Assembly: GCF_029867415.1 (NCBI RefSeq)
Contig: NC_081184.1
Span: 80,016,364-80,080,363 of the forward strand
DNA from: Vicia villosa
Lineage: Eukaryota; Streptophyta; Magnoliopsida; Fabales; Fabaceae
Reading direction: 5' to 3'
Length of the DNA: 64,000 bases
Shown here: positions 10,001 to 18,857 of the stretch, in pieces
Layout of the letters: each line of letters begins with the position of its first letter
How positions within the stretch are numbered: position 1 is the first letter of the stretch
The notes under the pieces: generated by a model
Databases searched by the model: none
What the model was told of the DNA's origin: nothing
The model's input: the letters and a program-made list of their open reading frames with translations, nothing else
Position numbers and translations under genes: made by a program

Positions 10001-11060
10001 CTTCTTCTAGACGCATCCCCATGTTTACCATTTCGGTGAAATCACTTGGAGCACTAGCAATCATGCGTTCATAATAAAACGGACTGAGAGTATTCAAGAA
10101 GATCTTTGTCATCTCTTTTTCTTTTAATGGTGGATTAATCTGAGCAGCAGTTTCTCTCCATCGTTGGGCATACTCTTTGAAAGCTTCATGGTCTTTCTGA
10201 GCCATGGATCGGAGCTGATCTCTGTCTGGAGCCATATCCGAGTTATACTTGTATTGTCGGACAAAGGCCTCACCTAGGTCATTGAAAGTCCGAATATTAG
10301 TGCTATCCAAGCCTGTGTACCACTTCAGTGCGGAACCAGTCAAACTGTCTTGAAAGTAATGGATAAGCAACTGATGATTATCTGCATAAGTAGACATCTT
10401 TCTGGCATACATCACGAGATGACTTTGTGGACAAGAACTTCCTTTATACTTCTCAAAGTCAGGGACCTTGAACTTAGCCGGTATTTGTACACTGGGAACT
10501 AAGCATAGCTCCTGGGCATTCTTTCCAAACAAATCTTTTCCACGGATAGCTTTGACTTCCAATTGAATCTTGTTGAACTGTTCTTGGAGATCTTCCACAA
10601 GATTACGCGGATTTGTGCTATCACCTTGATCATGATAAATCTCATTGCCTTCATAAGGAACAGTGTGAACCGTAGGGGTCGGAACTGTCATAGTGGGTTG
10701 AGAAAGTGCCATAGTGATTTGGGAAAAAGTTACCCCTGAATGTGGAATAAATGCTGAACCTTGTGCAGCAGGCGCTTCAGTTGTAGCTGTTTGAACCCCA
10801 GAGAAATTATGGCGGAAACCTGTACCAAAACTGAAAGGCGGGCCCCAACCTTCTGGCATAGAGAAAGATGGAATGTTGAATGCAACTGTAGAAACTGGAG
10901 TAGTGACTTCAGATGTTACCGTTGCTTGACTGTTAGGTGGCGGCGGCTGATTCTGTGCGGCCATTAAGGAGTCAACCAGAGTAGTGAGACTTTCCAACTT
11001 TTCCTGAAGAGTGGTCACTGTACCACGAAGCTCAATATTCTCTTGTTCAGAGTGTTCCAT
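7032..11060 (-). CDS. gag-pro: Ogre-1 gag-protease polyprotein
   Basis: An intact 1342-residue frame. A short coiled-coil-like N-terminus (about 5-35) precedes the gag core at about 190-350 (FKVPDFEKYKG through YFQDSLTGSALKWYTGLD and the FKEYAQRWRE block), which forms the particle. A degenerate zinc knuckle C489-x2-H492-x5-H498-x4-C503 follows, then a Gln/Pro-rich linker. The aspartic protease has the catalytic DTG at 881-883 in LVDTGSSLNVMP and a later LLGRPWIH block. The last 250 residues are acidic and of unknown role. ORF1 ends 330 bp upstream. The stop codon overlaps the predicted donor of the intron leading to pol. The frame is also open for about 30 codons upstream of this ATG, so an earlier start is possible. 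Confidence 0.95.
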   Translation of the reverse strand: MEHSEQENIELRGTVTTLQEKLESLTTLVDSLMAAQNQPPPPNSQATVTSEVTTPVSTVAFNIPSFSMPEGWGPPFSFGTGFRHNFSGVQTATTEAPAAQGSAFIPHSGVTFSQITMALSQPTMTVPTPTVHTVPYEGNEIYHDQGDSTNPRNLVEDLQEQFNKIQLEVKAIRGKDLFGKNAQELCLVPSVQIPAKFKVPDFEKYKGSSCPQSHLVMYARKMSTYADNHQLLIHYFQDSLTGSALKWYTGLDSTNIRTFNDLGEAFVRQYKYNSDMAPDRDQLRSMAQKDHEAFKEYAQRWRETAAQINPPLKEKEMTKIFLNTLSPFYYERMIASAPSDFTEMVNMGMRLEEGVRTGRLTKESGSSSGTKKFGSGFPKKKEQSVDMVSQGKPRGNVNRQRQIAAIAPVVNTTPNPGFTPQFQQQQPRPQAQQLNNNQNRVQRAPQFDPIPMTYTELYPALIEKGLVQTRAPPPVPERLPWWYKAEVSCPYHQGAPGHDLEHCIALKYEVQRLVRSNLLSFRNLNPNVQANPLPNHGGHVVNMVYGCPGPYRVYNINYSRADLVQMHATLCRGPNFRQHQYGSCRICCVDPHGCSIVRRDLQVLLDNGTLQIYRNRDENEVNMIGCYPHELLVSDINSEMPTVNVIVPHFNMPERMEVTYNKPRVPIAPLIICLPGPVPYDSDKAVPYNYNATMIKDGQEVPLPTLSPVVNIADVSRVTRSGRVYTPLPSKQPVAPVTEQNPVNVPVGNPVETPVSNTNTDVGQSSGTNVNSDFDEILKLIKRSEYKIVDQLMQTPSKISILSLLLNSEAHREALMKVLDQAFVDHDVTVDHFDGIIANITACNNLSFCDEELPEEGRNHNLALHISMNCQSDSLSNVLVDTGSSLNVMPKTTLARLSYQGMPMKFSGVVVKAFDGSRKSVIGEVNLPMTIGPHTFQIIFQVMDIQAAYSCLLGRPWIHEAGAVTSTLHQKLKFVTNGKLVTISGEQALMVSHLSNFSFIGADDVEGTQFQGLSLEDESFKKKASISSYKEAVKVLKDGTTTGWGQVVIPTKNETRAGLGCSPTFSNCTKKDETLRPIKETFISGGFLNPIPQEVNVLIEECIEEGLPDPEEEWKCYLNDSGYISQEEPYPPLEKSNGEETEPVPAEIWDTLGQPSGKFDYMVKYTAPESYKIAIEDIQPTGWGESFEYNSQPEEAYQPCQFSQQPEITEDFGFNASAKVYNPEDGYYHINAIFEDEGEDGPATDSESVADNESLHPGDWEIHPENSEDCDSSYALQEVEEDRFNSTKNKVDKPGPSNPARPAVNVNTEDNSEENFPEYIIHRGVRCYWKAVDVPNVVRRSK

Positions 11061-11390
11061 TACTCTTCTTCTGCTTGAACGAGTATTGTATCTGTGATCT
11101 GATTGCGAGCGCGGTCGAGAAACTTTGAGACGCGACAGCTTGACGATCTAATGGAGAAAGATCCAAAAGATGAGACTCTATACAACAGACTCGATATGCA
11201 GAATGATGTATGCAAAAAGAAATTTATGATTTTTCCAAACATTTTAAAGATTATTTCCTTGCAAACATTGGAACACAAACAATTCTTTTATTCATTCATT
11301 TCATTTTTTTTTTGCAATAATGGGAAATGTTACAACATTGGAGCGTAGCTCCTTACAAAAGCAAATGATAAATGAAAATCTAAACAAATC
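11061..11390 (-). other. Spacer between Ogre-1 ORF1 and gag
   Basis: About 330 bp separate ORF1 from the gag ATG. The 90 bp nearest gag stay open in the gag frame, and the deduced residues resemble the matching upstream residues of Ogre-2 (a shared H-x-Y-x-T and an RRR just before the ATG). The rest is A/T-rich with no recognised signal. Confidence 0.5.
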
Positions 11391-12926
11391 CTAAACATCT
11401 TCATCAGATGAAGAACCAAATGCATTGTGCAGCTTGAGCTTCATGATTTCTTTCCCATAGTAAGCTTTCAATTCGGCCTTTTCAGCTCTCAGTTTGTCGA
11501 CAACATTCTTCCAATCATCAGGAGTCGGAGCGTTGCTTGTCGAGGCTTCAAGATTCTTCTTGCTTTCTTTGATGTATCTTCTGATTGCGGCATCTTTCCG
11601 ACGAATCTTCTCATCTTTGCTCATGAGCCATCCATCTTGATAATAGAGAGTTTCTTCGTGATCTTTCACTCTTTTCTTCAACTTTCTATTTTCCTCATCA
11701 GTTTTACGAAACTTTTCTTCCCAAGCGTCTTTTTCTAACCTCATCTTGGCTAAAATCTCTTGGTATTCTTCCGTAGTGTCAATGGGAATGTTGGGTAGTT
11801 GAGACACCACAGGGAACATGGGTTTTTCATAATCATAAGGCATTTGAAACTCCTTTGCTCTTTTCTTTACCCAGCAGGTATAGGCGTTTGTAGCAATGCA
11901 GTTTCTTTCCCCACCTTTTTCTTTTCTTCGGACGTCGTACCAAGCTCTTACCATTCTTGTCTTCAACCTTTGAGGATCTTCCCCTTCTCGGTAAAAGTAG
12001 CATTCCACTGCGAGACCAATGGGTTTAGCTGAATTTGCATACCCGAGTTGTCGTCGGGCTAGGACCGGATTATAGTTAATTCCTCCTTGTGTGCCAATGA
12101 GAGGTACGTTGGCGAACTCTCCACAACTATCAATGGTTTCTGTACCACAGCGAGCCAAGGTATACCAATGAATATCATTATTAGCAAGAGACATAAGTCT
12201 TCGAGGCCAACGTAAGCCTTCTCGGTTTTCCGTGAAAATAGGGGACTTAGGTAAGTGTGAAACAATCCATTTGTACAAAAGAGGTGCACAACATACAATG
12301 ATTCCACCACCTTGGCGATTCCTATGATGGATAGAGAAATACGTGTCACCAATCAAAGTCGGAACAGGATTTCCAATCAGAAAGATCTTTATGGCATTGA
12401 TATCAACAAAGTCGTTGACATTGGGAAACAGAACCAACCCATAAATGAGCAAGGCTAATACAGCTTCAAAAGCTATCATGCTACCAGTGTCAATGAAATC
12501 AAAGGCTTTCTTTATTAGAAACTGCGAAGTCAAACCCGGAAAATTTCCTTTGGTAGTCCAATTACTTTCTATTTCAGATTTCTTCAAGTGGATACTTGCT
12601 GCAATGACTGGTGACTTAGGAATGGCTTCCAAACCATTGAAAGGTATTTTGTCATACACAGGAATACCCAAAAGATCGGCGTATTCTTCCAAGGTTGGTA
12701 CCAACTGATAGTCTGGAAAGGTAAAACACCGGTAGACGGGATCATAAAACTGAACCAGAGTTTTGAGAAGTCCTTCATCAACATGAGTGTTCAAGATAGG
12801 CAAAAGCTTTCCATGGCTTTTCCTAAAATCAGAAGGATTTTGTACAGAAGATGCTAACTCTTTCAGCCTTTCCACATTAGGCATTTTGAAATCATACTTT
12901 TTGGTATGCCTTTTTACCCACTCCAT
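11391..12926 (-). CDS. Ogre-1 ORF1 protein, plant-mobile-domain-like with C-terminal coiled coil
   Basis: An intact 511-residue frame upstream of gag, the position of the Ogre-specific ORF1 whose function is not established. The N-terminal two thirds contain CFTFPDYQLVPTLEEYADLLGIPV (about 68-91), an ALLIYGLVLFPN stretch, PTLIGDTYFSIHHR, a VCCAPLLYKW block and NVPLIGTQGGINYNP. The first block resembles the F-P-x(n)-T-L-E-E-x(n)-LLG-PV core of plant mobile domain (PMD) proteins; that likeness is my inference. From about residue 385 to 500 the protein is rich in charged heptads (EEKFRKTDEENRKLKKRV), typical of a coiled coil. Ogre-2, Ogre-3 and a fragment at 44980-45640 have the same protein in various states of decay. 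Confidence 0.9.
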   Translation of the reverse strand: MEWVKRHTKKYDFKMPNVERLKELASSVQNPSDFRKSHGKLLPILNTHVDEGLLKTLVQFYDPVYRCFTFPDYQLVPTLEEYADLLGIPVYDKIPFNGLEAIPKSPVIAASIHLKKSEIESNWTTKGNFPGLTSQFLIKKAFDFIDTGSMIAFEAVLALLIYGLVLFPNVNDFVDINAIKIFLIGNPVPTLIGDTYFSIHHRNRQGGGIIVCCAPLLYKWIVSHLPKSPIFTENREGLRWPRRLMSLANNDIHWYTLARCGTETIDSCGEFANVPLIGTQGGINYNPVLARRQLGYANSAKPIGLAVECYFYREGEDPQRLKTRMVRAWYDVRRKEKGGERNCIATNAYTCWVKKRAKEFQMPYDYEKPMFPVVSQLPNIPIDTTEEYQEILAKMRLEKDAWEEKFRKTDEENRKLKKRVKDHEETLYYQDGWLMSKDEKIRRKDAAIRRYIKESKKNLEASTSNAPTPDDWKNVVDKLRAEKAELKAYYGKEIMKLKLHNAFGSSSDEDV

Positions 12927-13738
12927 AACTTAATCCTATAATGTTTGCAAAGAAAATTCTCTAAATTTTTTTTTGGAAAAATCATGTTTTTATGGAAAAA
13001 GATGGGTTTTTTAATGAATGTATGAATGCATGGATGCATGGATGCCACATATTCAAACATGGTAAAGCAAACATGGTAGTTCAAACATGGTAACGCAAAC
13101 ATGGTACTACAAACATGGTAATTCAAACATAGTACACATAGGTTCAAAGGTCCAGCGTCACGAGCATGAGGTCAGAGAACTAAACATGGGATAGTACTAG
13201 GGTTTATCACCTGCAAAACATGTTCTACTGATACGTCAGAGTCTACATTTTTCTTTCGGATATTACCGGCTTGCACAACTGAACTTGTGAGCTAGAAATA
13301 TTCTCAAGAAAAACTCGTCTGAGTGTGGTTCTCCGCATGACAACTATCCAAGTCTTCACCTGGATCGTTTCTGCACCACGTCCTAATAAGGCCAGGATGG
13401 GTTGGGGTTCTACAGCCAACTCAGCTTCTACAGTTCAATGAAAGCAATAATGTCTTCGCAACTGAACTTGCTAAACATATACTACAAACAAGGAACCTCC
13501 ACTGAGCGGAAGGATTCTCATGCTGACTTTTTAAGGACTGAACTCCTTGTATGCCATACATGACTATACCCTCCACCTAATTCTTATGTGTACTTAATCC
13601 GGGTTAGGATTTGTCCATAATGTATCACTTGTAACAGAATCACACAAGTAACAGAACCAAGGAACCACACATGTAACAAGAATAAAATAAAAACAAAACA
13701 AATAGAAATAACCCTTTCTTTGGAAACAATAAAAAGAT
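12927..13738 (-). other. Ogre-1 5' leader
   Basis: About 810 bp lie between the PBS and the ORF1 start. There is no long ORF. It carries the 28-bp repeat at 13052-13135. Ogre-2 and Ogre-3 have leaders of similar length (about 720 and 715 bp), so the spacing is conserved although the sequence looks divergent by eye. Confidence 0.7.
13052..13135. repeat. 28-bp dimeric tandem repeat in Ogre-1 leader
   Basis: Three 28-bp units at 13052, 13080 and 13108 are each built from two 14-bp halves around CAAACATGGTA, making six half-units in exact register with a few substitutions. It lies 70-150 bp upstream of the ORF1 start codon in the untranslated leader. Confidence 0.85.
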
Positions 13739-13741
13739 GGT

Positions 13742-13759
13742 TCCCCAGTGGAGTCGCCA
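13742..13759 (-). promoter_or_regulatory. Ogre-1 primer binding site
   Basis: On the minus strand TGGCGACTCCACTGGGGA begins six bases after the LTR end (CGCGACA). A TGG start at this place marks the site where a host tRNA 3' end primes minus-strand DNA synthesis. Ogre elements are reported to use tRNA-Arg; I could not check the tRNA match here. Confidence 0.8.
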
Positions 13760-14451
13760 TTTTTCTGTCGCGGGCGAAAAATCGTTTTGTTTCCTCTTTT
13801 TGTGGGATGAGACACCTGATGCCTTCTTTGGGCTCGAGTGCTCAAAAAATGATTTTTCTTTGTACGGACCAAACTTTTTATTGTTTCCAAAGTAGGAAAA
13901 GGAAAAAAGCTGCAATAACCTAAAAAGTGGGGAGAGATCTTGGGTAAGAGGGTTGGTTATACGAAGGGAAGGTATTAGCACCCAACGTATCTATAGTACT
14001 CTATAGGTTTCTTTGTTTTGTTTATTCCATTCTTGTTGTGGTGGAGGTTCTTGTGAAATAGGTGGGACCTAAGGTGTTTGTTTGATTATGCTCGCAAAGA
14101 TCATCGCGATCCTCTGCATACATATCCCTTAGAGGGAATCAGAGCATCTGTAGCTCGGGGTCTACGGGTGCTAAGGTTTGAATGGTTTTTTTTGTTTTGT
14201 TTTGCTCGCCAAGGATCGACCTTGTGCCTACGTATTCTCAAAGGGATGTTGAGAAAGTCAGAGCAATCGTAGTTCCCACTTATGCTAGTGGAAGCAAAGG
14301 AAAATAGACAAATGTCGTCTAAATGCTAGATGTATCTAATCTATATCATCACATACATCTGTTTGTTTTTGTTTGAAAATCTTTTCATTATAAGCCCGGG
14401 GCCATGCCACTTAGGGTGCTTAGAATGATAAAGATGTTTTTGTTTGTTTAA

Positions 14452-14640
14452 CCAGCCTTGTGGCAAAAGTTTCAATGAAGTCAGCCTTGTGACAAAAACT
14501 TTGATTAATCAGCCAGCCTTGTGGCAAAAGTTTCAATGAAGTCAGCCTTGTGACAAAAACTTTGATTAATCAGCCAGTACGGTGGTAAAACAGTTTGATT
14601 GATTAGCCAGCCTTGTGGCAAAAAAGTTTGATTGATTGAT
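14452..14640. repeat. 61-bp tandem repeat in Ogre-1 LTR
   Basis: Units start at 14452, 14513 and 14574 with a 61-bp period. The first two are almost identical and contain two related half-units (CAGCCTTGTGGCAAAAG and CAGCCTTGTGACAAAAA). The third is partial and diverged and is followed by another CAGCCTTGTGGCAAAA. Confidence 0.9.
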
Positions 14641-14739
14641 TGATTGTTTGTGATGATATATAAGAGATACTCCTAGCATAGAGATGAAAAATGTCTAATC
14701 TCCTAGGGTATTTGGTTTGGATATTGGGGATGCTTATAA

Positions 14740-15025
14740 GAAGCCCATGGGTCCTTGTACGAAGCCCAAGAGGAGGCTATTCGAGGGTCCTTGCATTGTA
14801 AGCCCAAGAGGAGGCTATGGGAGGGACTATCGAGGGTCCTTGCATTGTAAGCCCAGGAGGAGGCTATGGGAGGGTCACTCGTTTGTACAAAGCCCAAGGG
14901 GAGGCATGGTATAGTTGGTTTGAGCTCTTAGAGCGATTTCACCGGGAAACCATACTCTATGTCCTAACCTAAACTAGTGGAGATTCTTTGCACGAAGCCC
15001 AATAGGAGGCTATGGGGAACCTAGT
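14740..15025. repeat. Interspersed AGCCCAAGAGGAGGCTATGG repeat in Ogre-1 LTR
   Basis: The core AGCCCAAGAGGAGGCTA recurs, with changes, near 14765, 14801, 14850, 14891 and 14995. Copies are separated by variants of GGAGGGTCCTTGCATTGTA. The array is imperfect and lies in the U5 side of the LTR, so it would be in the 5' part of the transcript. Confidence 0.75.
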
Positions 15026-15610
15026 GTTGTACTAAGTTGAATAAGCATATATAACACAAACACACATATGAACAAGTACGAACAAACATGAACAAGTACA
15101 TGAACAAATATGAACAGTTATACATATATGACAAAGTGCGTGTATATAATGGAGTTTATGAAGGAAATATACCTGTAAGCATGATCCATTTGTATACACA
15201 GGGCTCGGGACTCACACTCAGGGAGAAGTCCACTTGAGTTTATTCAAAGCTATGTAAACAGGTATTTACAAAGGGCTTGGGACTTATACCTACATGGAGG
15301 CCCATGGTATATTTTTGGGAAGATTTAAAGAAACCTTCATTTTTGGTTTGTTATTCAAAGTAAAAAAAACGCATTGATTGAGATATGTACAAAAGGCGTA
15401 CAATGAAATACCTAATTTCATGTACTGGAATGGGTATGTACAAAAGGGGCTTGGGACTTATACCTACGTGGAGGCCCGTGGAGTTATTTACAAAACATGG
15501 TTGATCGTTTTATTTACAGTCGCGTCGTTTGAAAAACGGTTTGAAAGTTTGTTTTGAAAGAAAGTTTATTTATTTTGAATAAAAAGACTGTGTAAAAAGA
15601 AAAAGGAGTG

Positions 15611-15802
15611 GGTCTTATACTCTCTAATATTCGAGAGGCCCCTGTTTTATTTTCATAAAACAGGGTGGATGGTTTTGAAAAAAGATGTGAGATTTATTGT
15701 TTTAAAAACTGTTTGGAAGTAATTTGGAAAAAGTTTTCTGTTTGAAAAACTGTACAAAGAAAAAGAAAAGGGACTTATACTCTCTAATATTCGAGAGGCC
15801 CC
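15611..15802. repeat. Duplicated near-palindrome in Ogre-1 LTR
   Basis: A block reading GG(T/A)CTTATAC then an 18-bp near-palindrome (CTCTCTAATATTCGAGAG) then GCCCC occurs at 15611-15642 and 15771-15802. The palindrome spans 15620-15637 and 15780-15797, has one mismatched pair, and is identical in both copies although the sequence between differs. Confidence 0.75.
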
Positions 15803-17272
15803 ACATCGTTTTGAAAATCAATTGATCAATTAAAAGATTTAATCAAAAGTTTCAAAAAGAAATGGTTCATTGTTTTTGAAAAGAACCGCGATCGCTCGTT
15901 TTAAAACGATTTGAATTTTGAAAGAAGTCAATTTAATCAAAAGATCATCCTCAATTAACACTTAGACGATTAGGATTTGCTTCAAAAAATATTTACAAGT
16001 TACTAAGTTTGAAAATCAAATGAAAAATAGTATTTAAAAGTATTAAAATTACTTAAAAACAAGTCATTTTAAAACTATTTAAAATGTATCAAATAAATAT
16101 TTTTTGATGATTTTTTTTGATATTCTTAAAATATATATATTAAATGAGAGGTGTGTAAAAAATGAATGAAAAATGAGTTGATTTGGTTAGTTAAATAATT
16201 AATTGAAGTTTGTTAAAAAATGAAAGAAAAATAGTTGTAAAAAAAATGGTTTTGGTCCCTAGAGGTGTTGAACCCACGCCCTTGTGTTTACCAGCCAAAA
16301 CACTTGCCAACCCAGCTGCGCGCGCAGCTTGTTATTATAACAACTTCGTTTAATTATATTTGAAAACTGATATTTGAAAATTATAAACAGAAAATGGCGC
16401 CAAGAACACCATCCCCATTTGATTTTGAAAATTCTTGAAACTGAACCAAATTGATCAAGTGAAGGGTCTATCTTGCTCGGTTTTGGACGAGGAACATGAT
16501 GATAGCATTTAATTTCATTTATTTTCACTCTAAGACTATCAATTTTCTGATGAACACGAAGAACCCTAGAACTGAAATTCAATGTGAAATCGTGTATGAT
16601 TATGTTATGATGCAATTGATTGAGGGTTAATGATCCTCATAGGTGCAGAAACAAGATGGTATGCTCATATTTCATTTATGATGCGTGCAAGTATGAGTTT
16701 GAAGTTCAAGTGCACTTACCTCAAAAACGGCCAAACTGAGAATTGGATTTTGATCTGGAGATGTTACAGATGCTTTGTATCAATCTGAATAGCTTCAATG
16801 ATGATTATGGAAGGTGTCTGGATGCTTGGAACCATATGAATTCATCTGTGCTAAGCTGTGGTACCCGAACTGCATAACCTTGGAGTGTGAATCGAATCTG
16901 AAGATTATGAGGTTACAGATCATATGTGAGTGTTTGGATAGTTCATATGTGATATATGTGAGGTGTTAGAAGTGTTATTTTGGACAGAAATGATCTTGAA
17001 TGGATTTTGGCATGATAAGGCTTAGATTATGCATATTTGAGAAGTGAGGTAGTGATTTTGAGTTTGAGATGTTTTTAGAGTGTGTGAGTGGATCAAACAC
17101 ATCCCATATGATGTTTGGGGTTTGTGGGAAGCATCACTTTGGTCAGAAATTCAAAGGTTTAGAGGTTGAGCATTTTACCTCTTTGAAACTTAAGAAACTT
17201 GCATTCTAAGAAAGAAAGAGAAAGCCTATAATTTGTGTGACTTTGGTGTGATTTTGAATGGAGTTTGGACCT

Positions 17273-17281
17273 CTATTTATA
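17273..17281 (-). promoter_or_regulatory. Ogre-1 LTR TATA box
   Basis: The minus strand reads CCTATAAATAGAGG, a strong plant TATA box, about 1.58 kb downstream of the LTR start. Transcription would begin some 30 bases further on, near 17245. The matching part of the 3' LTR is outside the window. Confidence 0.75.
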
Positions 17282-18857
17282 GGCCAAAGAGTCTGCACTC
17301 AGTGCTTTGCAACTTGCTTCAAAGTTTGATGATTTGGCTTAAGGGATAGAAAGGAATCTTTCACATTTAATGCAATGGTTAAAAGTAACTAAACCATGGT
17401 TATTTTGGCCAAGCTTCTTATCTCTTTCCTATCTGATCTTAAACCAGAAAATATCATTCAATCATTGCTTTGGTGTGTCATTACTTGCATTATTTGGCAA
17501 ATTGGTTCATAACTTTGCAAAAATGGCTTGAAATTTCATGTGAAAATGGTCACTAATGTCAAAATTCAAAACCATAGCTACACTCCATATTTTTTCATGC
17601 TCTTGGACATTTTGGAAAGCTCATATTACATACTTCAAAACCCTAGTTGAAAGTTTCTTCAAGATCTTTAAGGAAGTGGGTGAAAAAGATCCATGAACTT
17701 TGAGAAAAATGAGGTTTTAAGTGAAATTTTCATAAGATGCCAACTTTGAAGCTCCATATCTCTTAAATGGTTGATCTTATGGAAAAAAAATTATATGTGA
17801 CAAAGTTGTTCATTGGATCAAAATCTACAACTTTCATGTTGGAAGTTTTTTTCAGTTTGTAAGTGAAATTTTGAGAAATTCCCTCCCAAAGTTTGGAAAA
17901 AACCATGAAAAACACTTAGAAAAATTTTCTAAGTATGAAAGTCAAACTTTTGACTTTTTGATTCTTGATTGATTTTCTTGATTTTTCTTGATCAAATGAC
18001 TTCATATATCATATATTGATGATTTAAAACTTCAAAAGTCATGGTTGACCAAAATTCCCCAAAAGTCAATGGTGATCTTGTACAGTTGACTTTTTCAGTC
18101 GAATCGCGTTTCTGGAGATTTCAAATGAAACAGGCTATCCTCACCAAATGAGTGGTATGAATGGATCATATTGAAGCATTAGAGGATATTGAGCCATGGT
18201 TTGAGTTGTGGCACCATGCCTTGATTAAAAAGTCAGTTATTCAGTGAATTAGGTCAAAACCCTAATTGTCGACCTGATGAAATTGATGACTGTGGACCTT
18301 GAATTGAGATGCAATTCCCATGGGATATTGTCATAGGGATTATTTGAGGATGATTGAAACCTTTGATTGACTTCCTGGGGATTTTTAGGGTTTCCCAAAT
18401 GTGATCCCTGATTTCAGTCCCTGATAGTTCAAAACCCTGATCTGAGGATTTGTCTGATCAATCTTTGTGTAGGAGATGTTATGAGCCAATGGATTAGGTC
18501 AAAATGATGCACTTGAGGTCTTGATATCATGTTCCAAGCCATTAGGTCAAATTCTGAGCAAAAGTCAGGAGTGTGCTGTCTTCGGTCAAAACCCTAATTC
18601 AGTCGACTCAAAGCTGTTGAGCTTGTTGAAATGAATCTCTGAGGACCAAATGTTGATTATTGATGAAGATGATTCATTTGAGATGAAGGGAGAACAAAAC
18701 CCTAATTGAGTGTTATTTGCACTGATGAGTGATTTCCTGATTAAATCCTGCTGAGTCACAAGTAGCAAACACAAGCTATGCAATTTGTTAGAGATGCAAA
18801 TGATGCATATGCAAATGATATGAGGTGGTATCTTAGGTCAAAAATTGGGGTATGACA

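Larger units (their letters stand above)
1..18857 (-). mobile_element. Ogre-1: near-complete Ogre-type Ty3/gypsy retrotransposon (left end outside window)
   Basis: Read on the minus strand the order is 5' LTR (13766-18857), PBS, leader, ORF1, gag-protease, putative intron, pol, repeat-rich 3' UTR, PPT and 3' LTR (1-1109, cut by the window edge). An extra ORF before gag, a pro/RT intron, a second RNase H and a 5.1-kb LTR are the hallmarks of the Ogre group of the Tat lineage. All three long ORFs are uninterrupted. If the missing part of the 3' LTR matches the 5' LTR, the full element is about 22.8 kb. It sits inside the integrase region of a Tekay-like element. The five bases right of the 5' LTR (GTGAG, 18858-18862) are the expected target duplication, but the matching copy is outside the window. 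Confidence 0.93.
13766..18857 (-). repeat. Ogre-1 5' LTR, complete
   Basis: 5092 bp bounded by TG at 13766 and CA at 18857 on the plus strand, which read as TGTCATACCCC...CGCGACA in the element. The right 1.1 kb matches the partial 3' LTR. U3 lies at the right, with a TATA box at 17273-17281. The R/U5 half holds several internal repeats (14452-14640, 14740-15025, 15610-15800). No coding content was recognised. Confidence 0.93.

Noticed and set aside
14452..14640. Regularly spaced repeats considered as a CRISPR-like array
   Set aside because: Period 61 with related spacers in a plant LTR; a tandem duplication, not CRISPR.
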